Source of the DNA: Strix aluco | Taxonomy: Eukaryota; Chordata; Aves; Strigiformes; Strigidae | DNA length: 64,000 bases | Assembly: GCF_031877795.1 (NCBI RefSeq) | Contig: NC_133948.1 | Location: 13,004,948-13,068,947, forward strand | Direction of reading: 5' to 3' | Shown: in pieces, positions 1 through 12,200 of the stretch | How the letters are laid out: every line of letters starts with the position of its first letter | Numbering within the stretch: position 1 is the stretch's first letter | Notes under the pieces: model-generated | Told to the model about the DNA's origin: nothing | The model's input: only the letters and a program-made list of their open reading frames with translations | Databases searched by the model: none | Translations under genes and position numbers: made by a program

Positions 1-582
1 TTTAAAATTTAATTGTGCTCTTTAAATTAAAATGGGCTTCAGAAGGGGAATGAGGAGGCAGTCACCTGGGGCTGGGAGGGAAGTCTGAGATGTAGATGTG
101 GGGAGCTGGTCTGAGCCTTTTCCTGGTCCAAACGCTGACACTTTCTGCAGGCTGGGGGAGAAGGGAAAGGGACTGGTACAAGCCCCGAGTGCTGATCCCA
201 TTGACATCCCAGAGGGTGGGAACCATGTGAAACAGGACAGCAAGAACAGCAGGCAGAGGCTCTGCAAACCTTGCACTGATTTGGATCATGTCTCTTCCCC
301 AACACGCTGACAGCTCATATTTATGTTTGCACTGGGTGTGCACCCCATTTCGTGCCCTCCTTGCCCAGAGGGGTGCCGGCTCTGCCTGTCCTTGGCTGTC
401 TGGCTTTCACCTCTCAGCAGGGCCCTGTCCTCTGGGCGGCCATTTGAGGGTTTGATGTCTCTCTCTGCCTCCTGACACTGGGCTCAACCAGCTGCCGGCT
501 GGCAGTAATGTCTTCCACCTCTTGTCAACCCCCCCCCAACAACCTCTGCCAGCAGGAAATTACATTTTCAAGGGAAAAATAC
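1..582 (-). other. SRRM4 intron 4, partial
   Basis: The donor GTATTT starts at 582 and the intron continues past the left edge. No further basic/RS-coding exon is visible on the minus strand. The right part has a run of nine C (about 529-538); nothing else stands out. Confidence 0.85.
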
Positions 583-654
583 CTGTTTCTTTTTCGCTTC
601 TTGGAGCTTTTCTTCTTCTTCTTCTTCACAGGCGAGGGGCTGTAGGAGGGAGAC
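583..654 (-). CDS. SRRM4: SRRM4 coding exon 4 (residues 120-144, second K/R block)
   Basis: This 72-nt exon follows GCCTCCTCAG and ends AAACAG|GTATTT. It encodes SPSYSPSPV, six lysines (residues 130-135) and SSKKRKRN, with codon 144 split as AG|. It matches the SSSYSPSPV-K6-SSKKHKR segment of human SRRM4 as recalled, including the SPSPV phosphoserine-type motif. The donor lacks the usual G at +5 (GTATTT), making it the weakest of the four donors seen. It is phase 2 on both sides. Exon 5 onward lies left of the window. Confidence 0.95.
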
Positions 655-987
655 CTGAGGAGGCAGAGGAGCTTTAGAGACCACAGGGCTCCCCGCAGCC
701 CTCCCCAGCCACACCAACCCTTACCCCGCCACCAGCAGCACCCCCCCGGGGCGGAGAGGGGCCGGGGGTCCCCAGGATGGGCTGCGGGGTGAGTCCCAGC
801 CCGGCCTCTACTGCCCTGAGGGGAGGGAGAGAAAATGGCGGCACCTTTCCGGGCCTGTGGAAACCCTCAGCCCCTCGCACCTCGCTGTAGAGTATCCAGC
901 CTCCATTTTACACCGACTTTCTTCCTCACACACAGCTGAGGGCGGCCTGGCCCCTCCTGCCCCACACGCCTCCACGGCCACCCTTAC
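655..987 (-). other. SRRM4 intron 3, 333 bp
   Basis: A short GT-AG intron with donor GTAAGG at 987 and acceptor CCTCAG ending at 655. It is GC-rich with C runs and has no other recognisable element. Confidence 0.9.
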
Positions 988-1071
988 CTCCTTCGCTTCT
1001 TGCGGCCGGATTTCTTCTTCTTCTTTTTTCCCCGGGCGGGTGGTAGTGCACGCTCCCCATCACACGAGGGG
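988..1071 (-). CDS. SRRM4: SRRM4 coding exon 3 (residues 92-120, first K/R block)
   Basis: This 84-nt exon follows a long T-rich tract ending CCCCACTCTTCAG and closes at AGGAG|GTAAGG. It encodes SPSCDGERALPPARG, then six lysines (residues 107-112), then SGRKKRR, with Arg120 split over the next intron. Recalled human SRRM4 has the very similar PPSSRG-K6-STRKKRRR here. The basic run is typical of nuclear localisation and RNA-binding segments of SR-related proteins. That role is inferred from composition, since there is no folded domain. Both boundaries are phase 2. Confidence 0.95.
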
Positions 1072-3529
1072 CTGAAGAGTGGGGAAAAACAAATAAAAGT
1101 TAAAAATAATGAAAATAAAAATAAAACCTGAATGAGCTCACATGGGACTGCGCTCTCCCATCACCACCTCAGGGACATCTGGGGCAGAGAGATCAGTTTT
1201 CACAGTGGACCTGGGGCGTGGGCAACTGCTTAATTACCCTCTAACGAATAATTTGGTCACAGTTTAAATGAAGTGTCTCCTCTGCGGGTCTAATGGAGAT
1301 ATAATGAGACAGCTACTGTACGCCACGGCAATGCCGGCTGATTATTTAAAATGTGTTTGCTGAGGTTAACAACTCCGTAACAGATTTATAGGTTTTGTTG
1401 CTCTTTGTAAATATGCTTTAAATAATTAATTGACATTTAATTTGCATACAATAATTATTGCAACCAGATGCATCTAACTTTAATAAAAGACTTGACATAT
1501 GTTAAATAGCAATTGATTAGAAATATATATATTTATTGAGATGCTATGGTAATTTAATGAGATATGCATCTTTTACACAGTTGTTAAACCTTGGAAAAAA
1601 AAAATCTCCTGTAAATTAATTTCTTTTTTAAACTTACGATACCGAATTGCATTCTGTTTCAATGAAAAGCAAATACGACAGTTAAATTAATTCAGAGCAC
1701 TGGGCTGAAAATGACAGATACTCTGTGCCTACTCGTTAACCAAAGCAAACGCTTGTAAAGTCGGGGGCAGCTGGCAGTGGCCTGTAGATCCCCAAATTGG
1801 CCTGAAGATCCTCAAACTGACTTCCAGATCTGTCTGTGGATCCCCAAATGGATCCAGCGGTGAGGTTTGCAGGGAGCACAGCCAGCTCCCCAGGGCCTCT
1901 GCAAAACTGTGGACTGGCAACCCTAAGGAAAGGGCAGACACTGTTGGAAATGAAGGTGCTGGGTTTGTGCCTCAGTTTCCCCACTTCTCTCCCCACAAGC
2001 AGGACTTGCCGCTAGTGGAGAACGTGTGAAAGAGGCCCCACGTTTGAAAAACACTGTGGGATCTTCGCTATAGAAACAAGCCAAAAAATTGAGAAGTTTC
2101 TGCAGAAAGAATAAACATTATGTTTAATAATAGTCCTAGTGCAGAGCAAATGTCACAGCACATTGACCTGTCAGTGTCAGGGAGGACTCAGGCTCCAGAC
2201 ACTTGCTCACCCAGGGCTTGAATTACTACCAAAATCACACTGCCTTAGAAAGCCAATTGCTTAGTGCTTTTAATACACTCTTTTTTTCCTTCCTCTCCAA
2301 ATTGCTCTGCAAAATGAAACTCTATGCTAATGCTTCAGTTGTGAACTGTGAATAACTGTGCTAAGTGTTTCTGGTGCAGTAAATCCGAGGTGCAACAACA
2401 CCATGGCTCCAAGGAGCACCCAGATACTCCTTCCCACTCTTTCTCCTCCCAAGGATTTCACGAACCAGCAGAAGTGCTGCTGAGATATATGGTACACTTT
2501 GGGCTTGGTGGGGATTTTTTCCTGCATTAAGGTAAAAAAAAAAAGTGTTTTCCAAGTCCACTCATTGTTGCTAAGCTCAGACATATCCCCAAAGCCACCC
2601 TAAGGGTCTGTCCGAGACCAGGGACCCATCTCAGCTCCTCAGTTATGAGGATGCTCAAACCCAGCTACCATGTGCTTTTCCCTAGCACAGATTTGGGCTC
2701 CCAGCAAACAGGTCTGGGGGTGTCTCAGCACCCCCTTGCCCAGGGCCATGGCCAGGCACTGCCACAGCCCAGGGAGAAACCTCTGACTGTGCCATGTGGC
2801 TGCAGGCAGTTTCTGTGGAGCCCCTCACCCTCTCGCCTTTTGCCTTTGATGTGGAAGCTTTCTCCCTGCACTGATCTGATTTTAATTGTTTCTCTACGAT
2901 TGTAATCAAAGTCTAATTAAAAATACGCTTTAGATGATTGTTCCAGTTAGCCTGAAACCTGAAGATATGAAATGTGCTTTCTTGCTCTTTCTTTTCAGAA
3001 TCTTTAACCAAGTGGAGAGGCTTTAATCCCAGAGACAGTTTAGCAGGCAGGGCTCAGAGACCCTAGCTGCTTCATTTACAATGTTCAATTCATTTTTCCC
3101 CTCTCAAGTTGTCAGGGGCTAATAACAAACTGGTAACGAAGCCGTGTCCTGTTGAAGCCAATGCTGCTGGTCTGATCCAGGCATGGGGAGAGGAGAATTT
3201 CTGAGGGTGATGCCCAGCCAGGCGTAGCCTGTGGTCCTGGTAGCGCACAGGGATGCTGGCAGGTTGCCTGTCTTCCAGCCAGGACTACTTACAAGGGGGC
3301 TGGTAAGAGCAAGACGTGGAGTGGAAGTGAACTGCAGGTTTGCAGGTTTCTCCCTGCAAACACACACAGGAGTTTCATACAATTGCATACACTTGCTGTA
3401 CACTAACACAGTGATTTAAGCCACCCCCAGCTCTCACAGACCCCCAGCGGGGCTGGGTGAACAGTAACAGACACCTCCTCTGCCATTCCCCTGCTTCGGG
3501 GTGACCCTGCTCACAGCCCTGGCTCCTAC
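1072..3529 (-). other. SRRM4 intron 2
   Basis: A GT-AG intron with donor GTAGGA at 3,529 and a T-rich acceptor tract at 1,072-1,130. It contains the AT-rich block annotated separately at 1,228-1,712 and a degenerate repeat of GATCCYCAAAYTG-like units spaced about 20 bp apart at 1,785-1,855. The rest (1,860-3,500) shows nothing specific. Confidence 0.9.
1228..1712. promoter_or_regulatory. AT-rich intronic block, candidate conserved enhancer
   Basis: About 480 bp of strongly AT-rich sequence lie inside an otherwise GC-rich gene. It has a perfect octamer ATTTGCAT (1,440-1,447) and many TAAT/ATTA cores, for example TTAATTGAC near 1,427 and AGCAATTGATTAG near 1,509. This composition and motif crowding is typical of deeply conserved homeodomain/POU-bound enhancers. 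Conservation itself cannot be tested here. Confidence 0.4.
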
Positions 3530-3673
3530 CTGCGTGACCTGCGGTGAGCATGGTCTCTTCTCTCCTTCCCTTTCACACAGCCATTGGTGGTGGAGGCCTC
3601 CTTGACTGCACGGCCGCTCAGCTTTTCGGGACGTCTGTCCTCCACGGGGTACGGCAGGCAGCTGAGCGTCCCA
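3530..3673 (-). CDS. SRRM4: SRRM4 coding exon 2 (residues 44-92, linker)
   Basis: The 144-nt exon starts after a pyrimidine-rich tract ending CTCCTGCAG and ends at the donor CGCAG|GTAGGA. Using the phase set by exon 1 it reads through without a stop (…GTLSCLPYPVEDRRPEKL, later KGKERRDHAHRRSR). It aligns only loosely with recalled human SRRM4, mainly around the D..PEKL stretch and the acidic/basic run near its end, so this is the fast-changing linker between the conserved N-terminus and the basic blocks. Both ends are phase 2, so skipping it would keep the reading frame. A 195-codon minus-strand open frame (3,434-4,021) crosses this exon in another frame and is rejected because it does not join exon 1 or exon 3. 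Confidence 0.9.
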
Positions 3674-5389
3674 CTGCAGGAGCAAGAGGAGAGAAAGAGC
3701 AATAAAGAACTGTCTAGCTGGGCTCCTTGGCTGAAGGTTTCCCATGTACTGGGGAACCCCCTTTCCTTTCCGCAGGCAGGACCTGTGCTGCTGTGAAGGA
3801 AAGCTGCAGGCTGCTCTCATGCCTCCTGAGCCTGCGGTGCTCAGCTCTGCGGTGGGAAATGCTCCAGAAAGCCCCATTTCTAAGCCAAGCCAAGCCCCAG
3901 CGTAGGGCGTGTGGTGCTCAGCTTTCAGGCAGAGATGCCACAAACATTGCGCAGCCAAGAAGCAGCTGGAGAGCCCCATACTGTGGGAACAGCACAGGGT
4001 TCGGGTCCAATACAACAGCAACTAATCAGATCAGCACCTCTGATCATCTTCCTCTGCGTTGGGCGCTTTAGCTCACCAGCTCTACAGAGACAGCACTAGT
4101 CTTGCACTCCAGTAGAAAAAAAGCTTTTGCATTTTAAATACCACTCTCCAAACCTGCTATTGCATTTCTAATACCTTGTCAGCACTCAGAAGCACTCCTC
4201 CCTGCTCCTACAAATAGGGCGGTGGGCCACTAAACACACCTGGTCCTGCTGAAAGCTCAAACTGGAGAACTTAGGACAGCCCAGAAGAGCTTAGGGGAAT
4301 CACCTGGACCAGGCAGGTGCCTGCAAGAACTCTGGCGAGACCATGAGACTTAGCAAGGAGCAGAGCCAGGGCAGGGAAAGCCTGGACTGAGAGGTCTCCA
4401 AGAAACACTGGGGCTTGGGCAGGGCAAGCTGAAATGGAGAAGAGAAGCCAAATGGAGAAAACAAACCCAAATGAGCCTGAGCTCAGACACTTGAGAGGAA
4501 AGTAAATAAGTTTCCAGGCCCTGCAGCTGTTTATTTCAAAGAACAGAAAGATTAATTGAAAGCCATAAACCATGCTTGGCAGGGGTGCCGAGAACACTAT
4601 GGTGTTGGTGTCATCCAGAGTATGATGCGAATAAACAAAGCAAGCATTAGCATGTCCAAGTCCAACCTGATGGTGGGTTGGGCTCAGTTGGCAGTGAAAG
4701 TGTCCCCATTTCTTCCATTATCATTTTGAAGGCAATCTCAGGAACGGGCTGTGGGTGCTGCTTTGGGGTTTAGCCATCCCCAGGTCAGCTCTGCAAGGTC
4801 CCACTGCTGTGTCTGCCACCTGGCCTACCTTCTCCCTTCAGAAAGCAGCACGCTGAAGCCCCCAGGCCATGTGGACCCCACAGGAGCAGGGGAAGGCTGG
4901 GATGTCACCCTGCCAGCTCCGCAGCCACAGTGGCTCAGGGATGCTGGGAGGGTGCTTTAACTGCAGAGACCGTCACAGACATCGCATATGGGCTGTGGGG
5001 ATAGGAACAAGGGGCCGGGGCCAGGTGCATGCTGCACACCTCGTTGATTAAATGGGGCTAAGAGGGTGGTTAAAGAGCAATGTGATGCTAAAATGGTACA
5101 TTAGCCCTGGTTAGGCATGGTCAGAGGTTTGCATGCCCCAGGGAACATCCTGCTGCCTGCCCCAGCCATGAGCAATACTTTTCAGGGCTGGAGTTAGCAC
5201 AGGAGCACCTGCAGAAGAAGGGTCACCCCCCTCTTTCCACCTGTGTTTTCTCTCATAGCTGACTCCTTGGAGCCCAGCTCGTAATGCCAGAACATTTAAG
5301 GATGTACATCAGCCAAAGCGACAGGGGTCAGTGGAGAGAAGCTGGGTGAAATATTTCTGGCCCAGGACATACAGGATGTGATGGTCCCT

Positions 5390-5610
5390 CTGGCTTTAAA
5401 AATCTATTACTCTGCTTGTAATAAACCCCCCAGTCACTTCCCAACATCTATGTTATTTTTAACCATCCGGGAAGCTACATGGTTAATTGCTTTCTTTGTG
5501 CAAGCTAATTAGTTTGTGGCCTTTCCCGAACCCCTTTTAAGAACAGTCTTCTGAGGCTCAATCATTAGGATCCATTAAAAATGTCCCCAAATTAATGACC
5601 TGTGCAAAGT
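5390..5610. promoter_or_regulatory. AT-rich intron 1 block with homeodomain and SOX-like motifs
   Basis: An AT-rich stretch with CTTTGT (5,494-5,499) next to TAATTA (5,506-5,511), plus TTAAT/ATTA cores at both ends. It sits in GC-rich flanks. Enhancer function is inference only. Confidence 0.3.
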
Positions 5611-5839
5611 CTGGGCTGGATTAGCTCCAGCAGCGGAGGCAGGAGGGTTCCTCCCCGGGCTGGTGGCACGCTGGGGTACTGCTGCCTTGCAGGAGGGGCC
5701 CGGGCACAGAGGGCCATGTCCCTCTCACCCCAGCCCCCGCTCCCACTAATGGGATTTTCAGGTCCTGGTGTTAAAATATATTGGCCTTGAGGCAACCAAG
5801 GACTCCTGTCCTGCAACACACTGGGAACCATTTCTTCTG

Positions 5840-6100
5840 GGCTTGGAAGTAGTTATTGATGGAAATAATTATTCTCCAATTCCATCAAAGGCTGGCTTCG
5901 TTTCAACCAAATGGTCTCCTCTGATGAATGCTGAGAGTCACTAACACTCTAAACTGGCTGGTAATCCCCTTGCGTTAAGCACCATAGACATTGATTGAAT
6001 ATATATATAAAAACATACTTATTTTTTTCTGTCTTTCATGACTAATATAAAAGTGCTTGCAGTTTGGTGTGAACAATTATTGTGGCCTCAAAGGAGAGGA
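5840..6100. promoter_or_regulatory. AT-rich intron 1 block with inverted SOX half-sites
   Basis: It contains ACAAT-T-ATTGT (6,073-6,083), two SOX-type half-sites in inverted orientation, TTGATTGA near 5,992, and further TAATTATT cores near 5,865. The composition contrasts with the flanks. Candidate regulatory element, untested. Confidence 0.3.
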
Positions 6101-9100
6101 TTATCACACCTTCCGCTGCCAGTCCCCGCCTGCAGAAGGAAGGAGAAAGCCTCTGTGGGTGCTTTGCTGGAGCCGGCCTCGGAGGGCAGCGAGGGTGCTC
6201 AGGGCAATGCAGCTGGAAGCGCGGGGCTCGCTCGGCACAGGGGACGTGCTGCCCACAGAGACTTGTGCTGGAGCAGGCAGGAGGAAGAGGAGGCAGGAAG
6301 GACGCCCAGGGTTTGCGCTGCTGGGGGGCAACACTGCTCCACCATCGCAGCCTCTCTGCCCGATGTAGGGGTTGTATGTTTGTCCCTAAGGATGCATACC
6401 TGGCCACGGGCAGCCAGGTCAGGACAAGGCAGCTGCCCACCCATCCTGCCTGTCCTCAAGTTTCTCCATTACCGTTAGACAATTCAATTGCTTCCACTCA
6501 TTTTTCTTTTTTCTTTCTTTCTTTCATGCAGAAATCAAGCCCATACATCAGACCTGTCCAGAAGCAGCATCCCTGCTCCTGACAGGGAGACCCCACGCAG
6601 CGGGGCACCCACCGGGCTGCCTGCAGCCAGCTCAGAGCAAAACATGCCCTGTGCAACCTCCTGCCACAGACAGCTCGCCTTGTCCCTTCCCTTCACAGCA
6701 GTCTCCAGCCCAGGAGGGGTTTTTTGGGCTCATGGCAGTTTTTGCCAGCTTTTCATTAGCTGGAAGGGAAGCAGCAGGCAGGCAGGGCTCTCGCCTCTCC
6801 CACCAGTCCAAGCCTTTCACCGCTTTTCACAGCCCATCTCTGCATTTTGGTATCAGATTTGGGCTCTCCCGTGTTTTCCTTCCTTAGCAGAGGGAAATGA
6901 TCTATTGCCACTCTAATAAGAAAGATGCAGAAAAGGTCACTGGAGGGAAAGAACCCAAATATTCCTAATTTGAAGGGGGGCAACATCACCGTAAAACACT
7001 ATGGCCATTTGGAGGGGAACAGGGCAGGTAATGGCACAGAAGGTGGGGGGACCCTGTTAACCAGCTACAAGGTGGGGAGGTCCCTGCTTATTTTTGCAAA
7101 CTGCCTGAACCACTTCCCACAAACCTTTCCCAAAGGCACATTGTGTTTCTGAATCCCACTGGGCTCCCTGCTGCTGGCAGTGCCTCACAGAGCCTCACCG
7201 CCTGATGCCACCCTATCCTGCCTCCCTTCCCCAGGGGGCTGGCATGTCACCCCCAGTTTGTAGTGGCACCATGGAGACCAGTTAACCACGCTGTGGCCCC
7301 CACACTCCACAATGACTCCCTTTGGGACTGGATGTCATTGTTTGCTGGGAAGGGTAGAAAGTCACTGACAGGCTCAGCAGGAAGGTTTTACACTGGGTGT
7401 CATACCGGAGCCTGAGGTGGCCAGATAAGGCCACTTCTCTGCAGAGGCCAAGGAAAATGAAGGGCAGGGGAGGTCCCACAGGGCATTTGCAAGACCTGGG
7501 AGATGTGCTGGGCTCAGCAAAGACCCCTTATGGAAGTTGTTAAAGACATGCTGTGGCCTCCAGAGTGAGTGAGCCCCACGGGTGAGTTCTGGGGGCTTAA
7601 GCCAGCCCAGACATAGGAAAATATTCCCCCCCGTTAGCTCGCACGGGATTGCACTGCCCTTCCTGCCCACGGACAGATCCTGGCACCCTTCACAGAGGAT
7701 GGGGCAAGGGCACGAGGCATTTGTTGCCTCAGGAAGCAGAGCTAACTCACAAACAATCCCTGTTCCTCCATCCTGGGCCACTGCACTCAGTGCCATGGCC
7801 AAGTGCCATCTCATCAGGCCATGAAATGTGGCACTTGGTGACACACGCTTCACTGGGAGCCGAGCCCAGCGACACCCATCCCCTCCAGCCCCGCAGTGAC
7901 GTGCAGTCAGTGCGGGTTTGGTGTGCACTTGAAATCCCTGCGTGCTGGCGTCTCAGCGCTGCCGGGGCCAGGCCGCTGCCCGCCCCTGCCTTCAGGGTCC
8001 TGCATCCCAGCCAAGCTCCTCTGCCCCAGCCCCACAGCATTCTCCTGCCACAAAGTTTTCATCAATCGTTCTTTTCCCCTGCAGTAACTCATCTCAAGAG
8101 GAGACAAAAGCCAGAAAATTGCCTTCCTAGTGACCTTCCAGCTGCTGGACCCCATCACCAGGCCATCTCCCAACCTGCAATGACATCGTCTCTCACCTCT
8201 GCAGATCAGGATCCAGAAGTCCCAGCCCTTGGTGGCCTTGCTGCAGCCCCTCTGCCCTTTCCAGCTGCTTTTCAAGCAGCAGTGTAAGCGCACTGGGGCT
8301 GGATCATGCTAACCAAGTCTTTTTTTTTTTTATCATTTATTTTACTTTGCACATGCGACTGGGTTGGGTGCAGGATGCACCCAGCCCCATACAGAAGCAG
8401 TTTGGAGGCCCAGAGCACTGGCTGCACTTAGCAGACCTGCACTGACAGCATTTCCAAGCTCAGGACAGAGTATTTGGGAAAGTCAATATGGAAACTTTAC
8501 TGCCTTGCCCTTTCAGCCCTGGCTGGCTCCATGTTCCCATCATCCCTACAGCCCCTGGTGAAAAGGTAGGAGCAGCTGCAGCCAACCGGAGCTCCGAAAA
8601 TGAAAAAGGTTAAAGCATCTCTGATGAGCCTATTAGTTGTGAATGTTTCAGCAATGATGGATGCCTAGCCCGGGGACTGGGAACACCAGCGCGTGAAAGG
8701 ACACAGGCGTCGGGGGCAGACGCACTGCTCTGAGGGGAAGCGGGAGAAACTCCTGCGCCTGCAGCTGCTCTCCTGAGTAATGTGCAAAAAGTGCATGGAC
8801 ACATGATTGAATAGCTCAGCTTTCCTTTCCTCACCTGGAGGTTTTGGCTGTGCAGGACAGGGCAGGCGGTGGGTTGCAGTCCTTGCTCTCCTACATCCCT
8901 GTGACTCTCTGCCGTGGCCTCGTCCAATGCGCTTCTGCCCTGGGCTCTTGGCCCCAGCGAGGGTGGGCTGAGCTGCTCGCAGCGTTTCTAAAATCCACCA
9001 CTTTGGGCTGAGAAGCCTTGGCACTGGCAAAATGACCCTTTTATTTTCCCTCTTGCTCTCTGGCTTTGCTCATCTGATTGAAAAAGAAAATGGTTGAACC

Positions 9101-9262
9101 GTTCCTTTGTCCCAGGAGAGGGAGGGGACAGAAAAGAAGGTTGTAAAGACATTTCCAAGCAAAAACTCTAACAGATGTGTTCACGTAAAGCTCTTTGAAA
9201 TATGCACTAAAAATACCTCTTCAAAATTAAGAGATGGGGGAAATTATAAGTGCTTCCCACAA

Positions 9263-9280
9263 ACACACACACACACACAA
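9263..9280. repeat. (AC)n microsatellite
   Basis: About 8-9 AC dinucleotides in intron 1, inside an AT-rich stretch. A simple sequence repeat with no gene content. Confidence 0.95.
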
Positions 9281-12200
9281 ACACCCCATGGCAAGTTCTT
9301 TCCCCACCTCATTCAAACTGTTATTATTAGTGCGGCAGGAGCCCTGCAGTTTGTTATTGAAAATTATAATAGCAAATCACCGAGATATTTTCCCTGATTA
9401 CACAGACTCCAAGCCAGTTCAATTTTAATCTTCTCCCCGCTATTTTTGCCGTGCATCAGCAGAGGCACCAGCTGCAGAAAAGCTCGTGGTTTTCTTGAGG
9501 CAGTTTAAACACAGAAGAGAAATACAATTCTGTAATATACATTTTTCATCCAATTTTTGCCAGCCGTGACTCGCCTCCCTGTCCTGCTCCCGGGAACCCT
9601 GCGTACTGCTGCAAGCCCATATACAGCAGCGGCTCCTTTTGCTTCTTGGACTCCAGAAAGGTTTAACGATCGCTCTTATCACATCCTGGGCCAAAAAAGC
9701 AGCTTGGCTCTTTATTTTCCAGCAGTTGATTTGCTATGCATGGTTGAATCAGAACAGAGAAGCTTCCCTGCTGGAAGAGGCCCCGGTAGCGGTGCAGGGT
9801 CAGTGCCAGATGCTTCGGGGGATGCTGTGCGGTCGCAGCCCACGGGGACGGCTCTGTCCCGGGCACCAGCTGGCGGCGGTGGGGCTCCCGCTGCGCAACA
9901 CTGGATGGATGGCTCTGGTGGAGCGTAAAGCTCCACGGAGGAAGGTGATGCTCTCGTGGACCATCTTTCTCAGGCAGGGTCAGGCACGAGGGTGAGCACA
10001 GCCTCTCCCTGCTCCCCACGGCTGAGTCTCCTCCTCCCCAGGGGCACCAGAACCCCTATCCCCCTTCCTTCCCGAGCACCCGGCTGCCTTGCAGGGCTCG
10101 GCGTCATCTTCCCTTGCTGCCAGCAACCCAGGATGGCTCTGCCGACCGCCTGCCAGTGACAGCAGAGATAAACCCGAGGAATATGGCATGCGGTCGTATT
10201 GTTTCTAAAGAAAACCTGGACTGTTGCCCCATCTCAAGCGGTTTCTACGGCATCTTGTGCCTCCCACGCTGCCGGCTCAGAGGTCCCTGCGGTGCTTCAT
10301 GCCTGTCAGCACCTGCAAGCTGCCAGGCCAGGCTTGCTCTCAGGGGGACAATCCTGTGCCTTTCTATCCTCAAATCCTCCTCCTTAGACAAATACCCTCC
10401 AGGTTCCCATGCCTGTAAAGAAGCCAGTTTTCTCCTCAACCAGGGAGTAGGAAAGGAGGAGCCTTGACTGTCTCCAGTGCCCACAAATGCAGCCAAAAGC
10501 ACCAGTGTTGCCATGCTGCACCATAGCACAGCAATCCTGCACATCCCCTATGCACGTTTTGGGGGACTCCAGGCTCCTGAGTGACCCTGGTGGCACAGGG
10601 ACTGGTCTGAGGAGGGATTGGGGCTGAGAGCTTACGCTACACCCTGCCATAGCTCCATGGCCACTCTCCTCCCAGACAGCCACAAACTGCACTCCCAGAC
10701 CCCATCCCTGCCATTAATCCCCAGGCAGTCCAGAGCAGCCATGGGGGCAACTGCTGGGGGCAGAGCTGATGGCCAGCCATGGGGCAACCCTAGCAGCCCT
10801 CGTAGAGCTTGTGATTAGGAAAAACCTGGATCTGAGCTCAAATTTCTCATTAGTTGCTTCCTCACAAGCAGTGCAGGGCAAATCCAAGCTGGGTGAAGGT
10901 CAGGTCCATGGGATGGGAGGAAGCCCAGTGGCTGTAGTTGGGCTCTTCCCAACACAACACTGGGAGCTAGAAGTTGAGGATCATCAGCAGATGACACTTA
11001 GCATTTTGGGAGGGTCTTAACAAAAAAACAAACTAAAGGATGTCCCAGGAAAGAAGCGCTTTGCCACTCTCTGTAGTGTGGTCAGGTTGGAGAGCACCTT
11101 CACCCCCAAGGCGCTGCACGGTGCCAACCCCCCTGCCCCAGCGAGCATCCCCTGTGCCAGCGCAGCACCTCGAGTTCCAGCCAAGCCCCCACAAGCGCCT
11201 TGCTTCCATGCTGGCTGCCATGGATGAGGCTGTGTTTACACACAAGATTCCAGACCTTGCACAGGTTAATCTGGGATCTTTGGAGATCACTATCCTCCTG
11301 GCAGGCTTGGGCTCGCTCTTTAATAAGGAAACCACCCTGTGTGCTGCCAAGTGATGGCGGGGCCAGGCCTCAGGAAGCCACATCCGTGGTGCTCAGTCAT
11401 TATGGGTGCTCTCTGTGATGCACCAATTCCCTCCTTTGTCCAAAAATCCACGCCATTTGGCATGGCGAACGGCAGTGAAATAGTGTATTTACCAATAACA
11501 TAGCTCGTTAAATTTTAATCAAATAGGGATTGTAAGCACACAGTTACCAGGAGCTCCTGGGAGTGCTGGAAGATCACTTTAAAAATGAATTAGTAATAAG
11601 GCACGTTGGAGGCAGTAAGGAGAAGACGGCTGGAGAAGGTCCATTTGGAGCAGCAATGCTCCCTTTGCCGCTCACATAAGGCTTTTCCTTCGTCTCCCTT
11701 AATTTGCTTTTTCTGAACTGCCACTGGAAGAAGAGGGGAAAACACACTGGAGATCCCAACACTCAGAAAACGCCAAAAACCCAACCTGTTCACACAGCTG
11801 CTGCCTGCCTGTGGAGCTGCCCTGGGAACGACTCTGGCTGATGGGGAGAGCATGGAGAAGACGGCTGGGGACAGGGACACTCAGGTCACCGCACTCCATT
11901 AATAAACCACCCCCCGAGCCTCCCCTCATGCCAGGACACAGGCATGCATGCCGGCCTGCAGCTGGTGAACAGCAATACTGAGGGCTCAGCTTGAAACGAC
12001 TCTGACATTAAAAAATGCTCAAACCCTCCAAGGACAGATCTGTGGGTGCATCCGAATGGGCGTCCCCAACGCAGGTGTCCAGGGGCATCACCTGCACAGG
12101 GCAGCGCCGGTCCCGCTCTGCCCTGTGGGGCTGCCAGACTTAGAGCAGTCGAGGATAACTTTTTCTGCCAACCCCGCCATACACCCATGAACGGCTCCTG

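Noticed and set aside
3995..4010. GGTTCGGGTCC resembling a tRNA B box
   Set aside because: No A box or foldable cloverleaf lies upstream.
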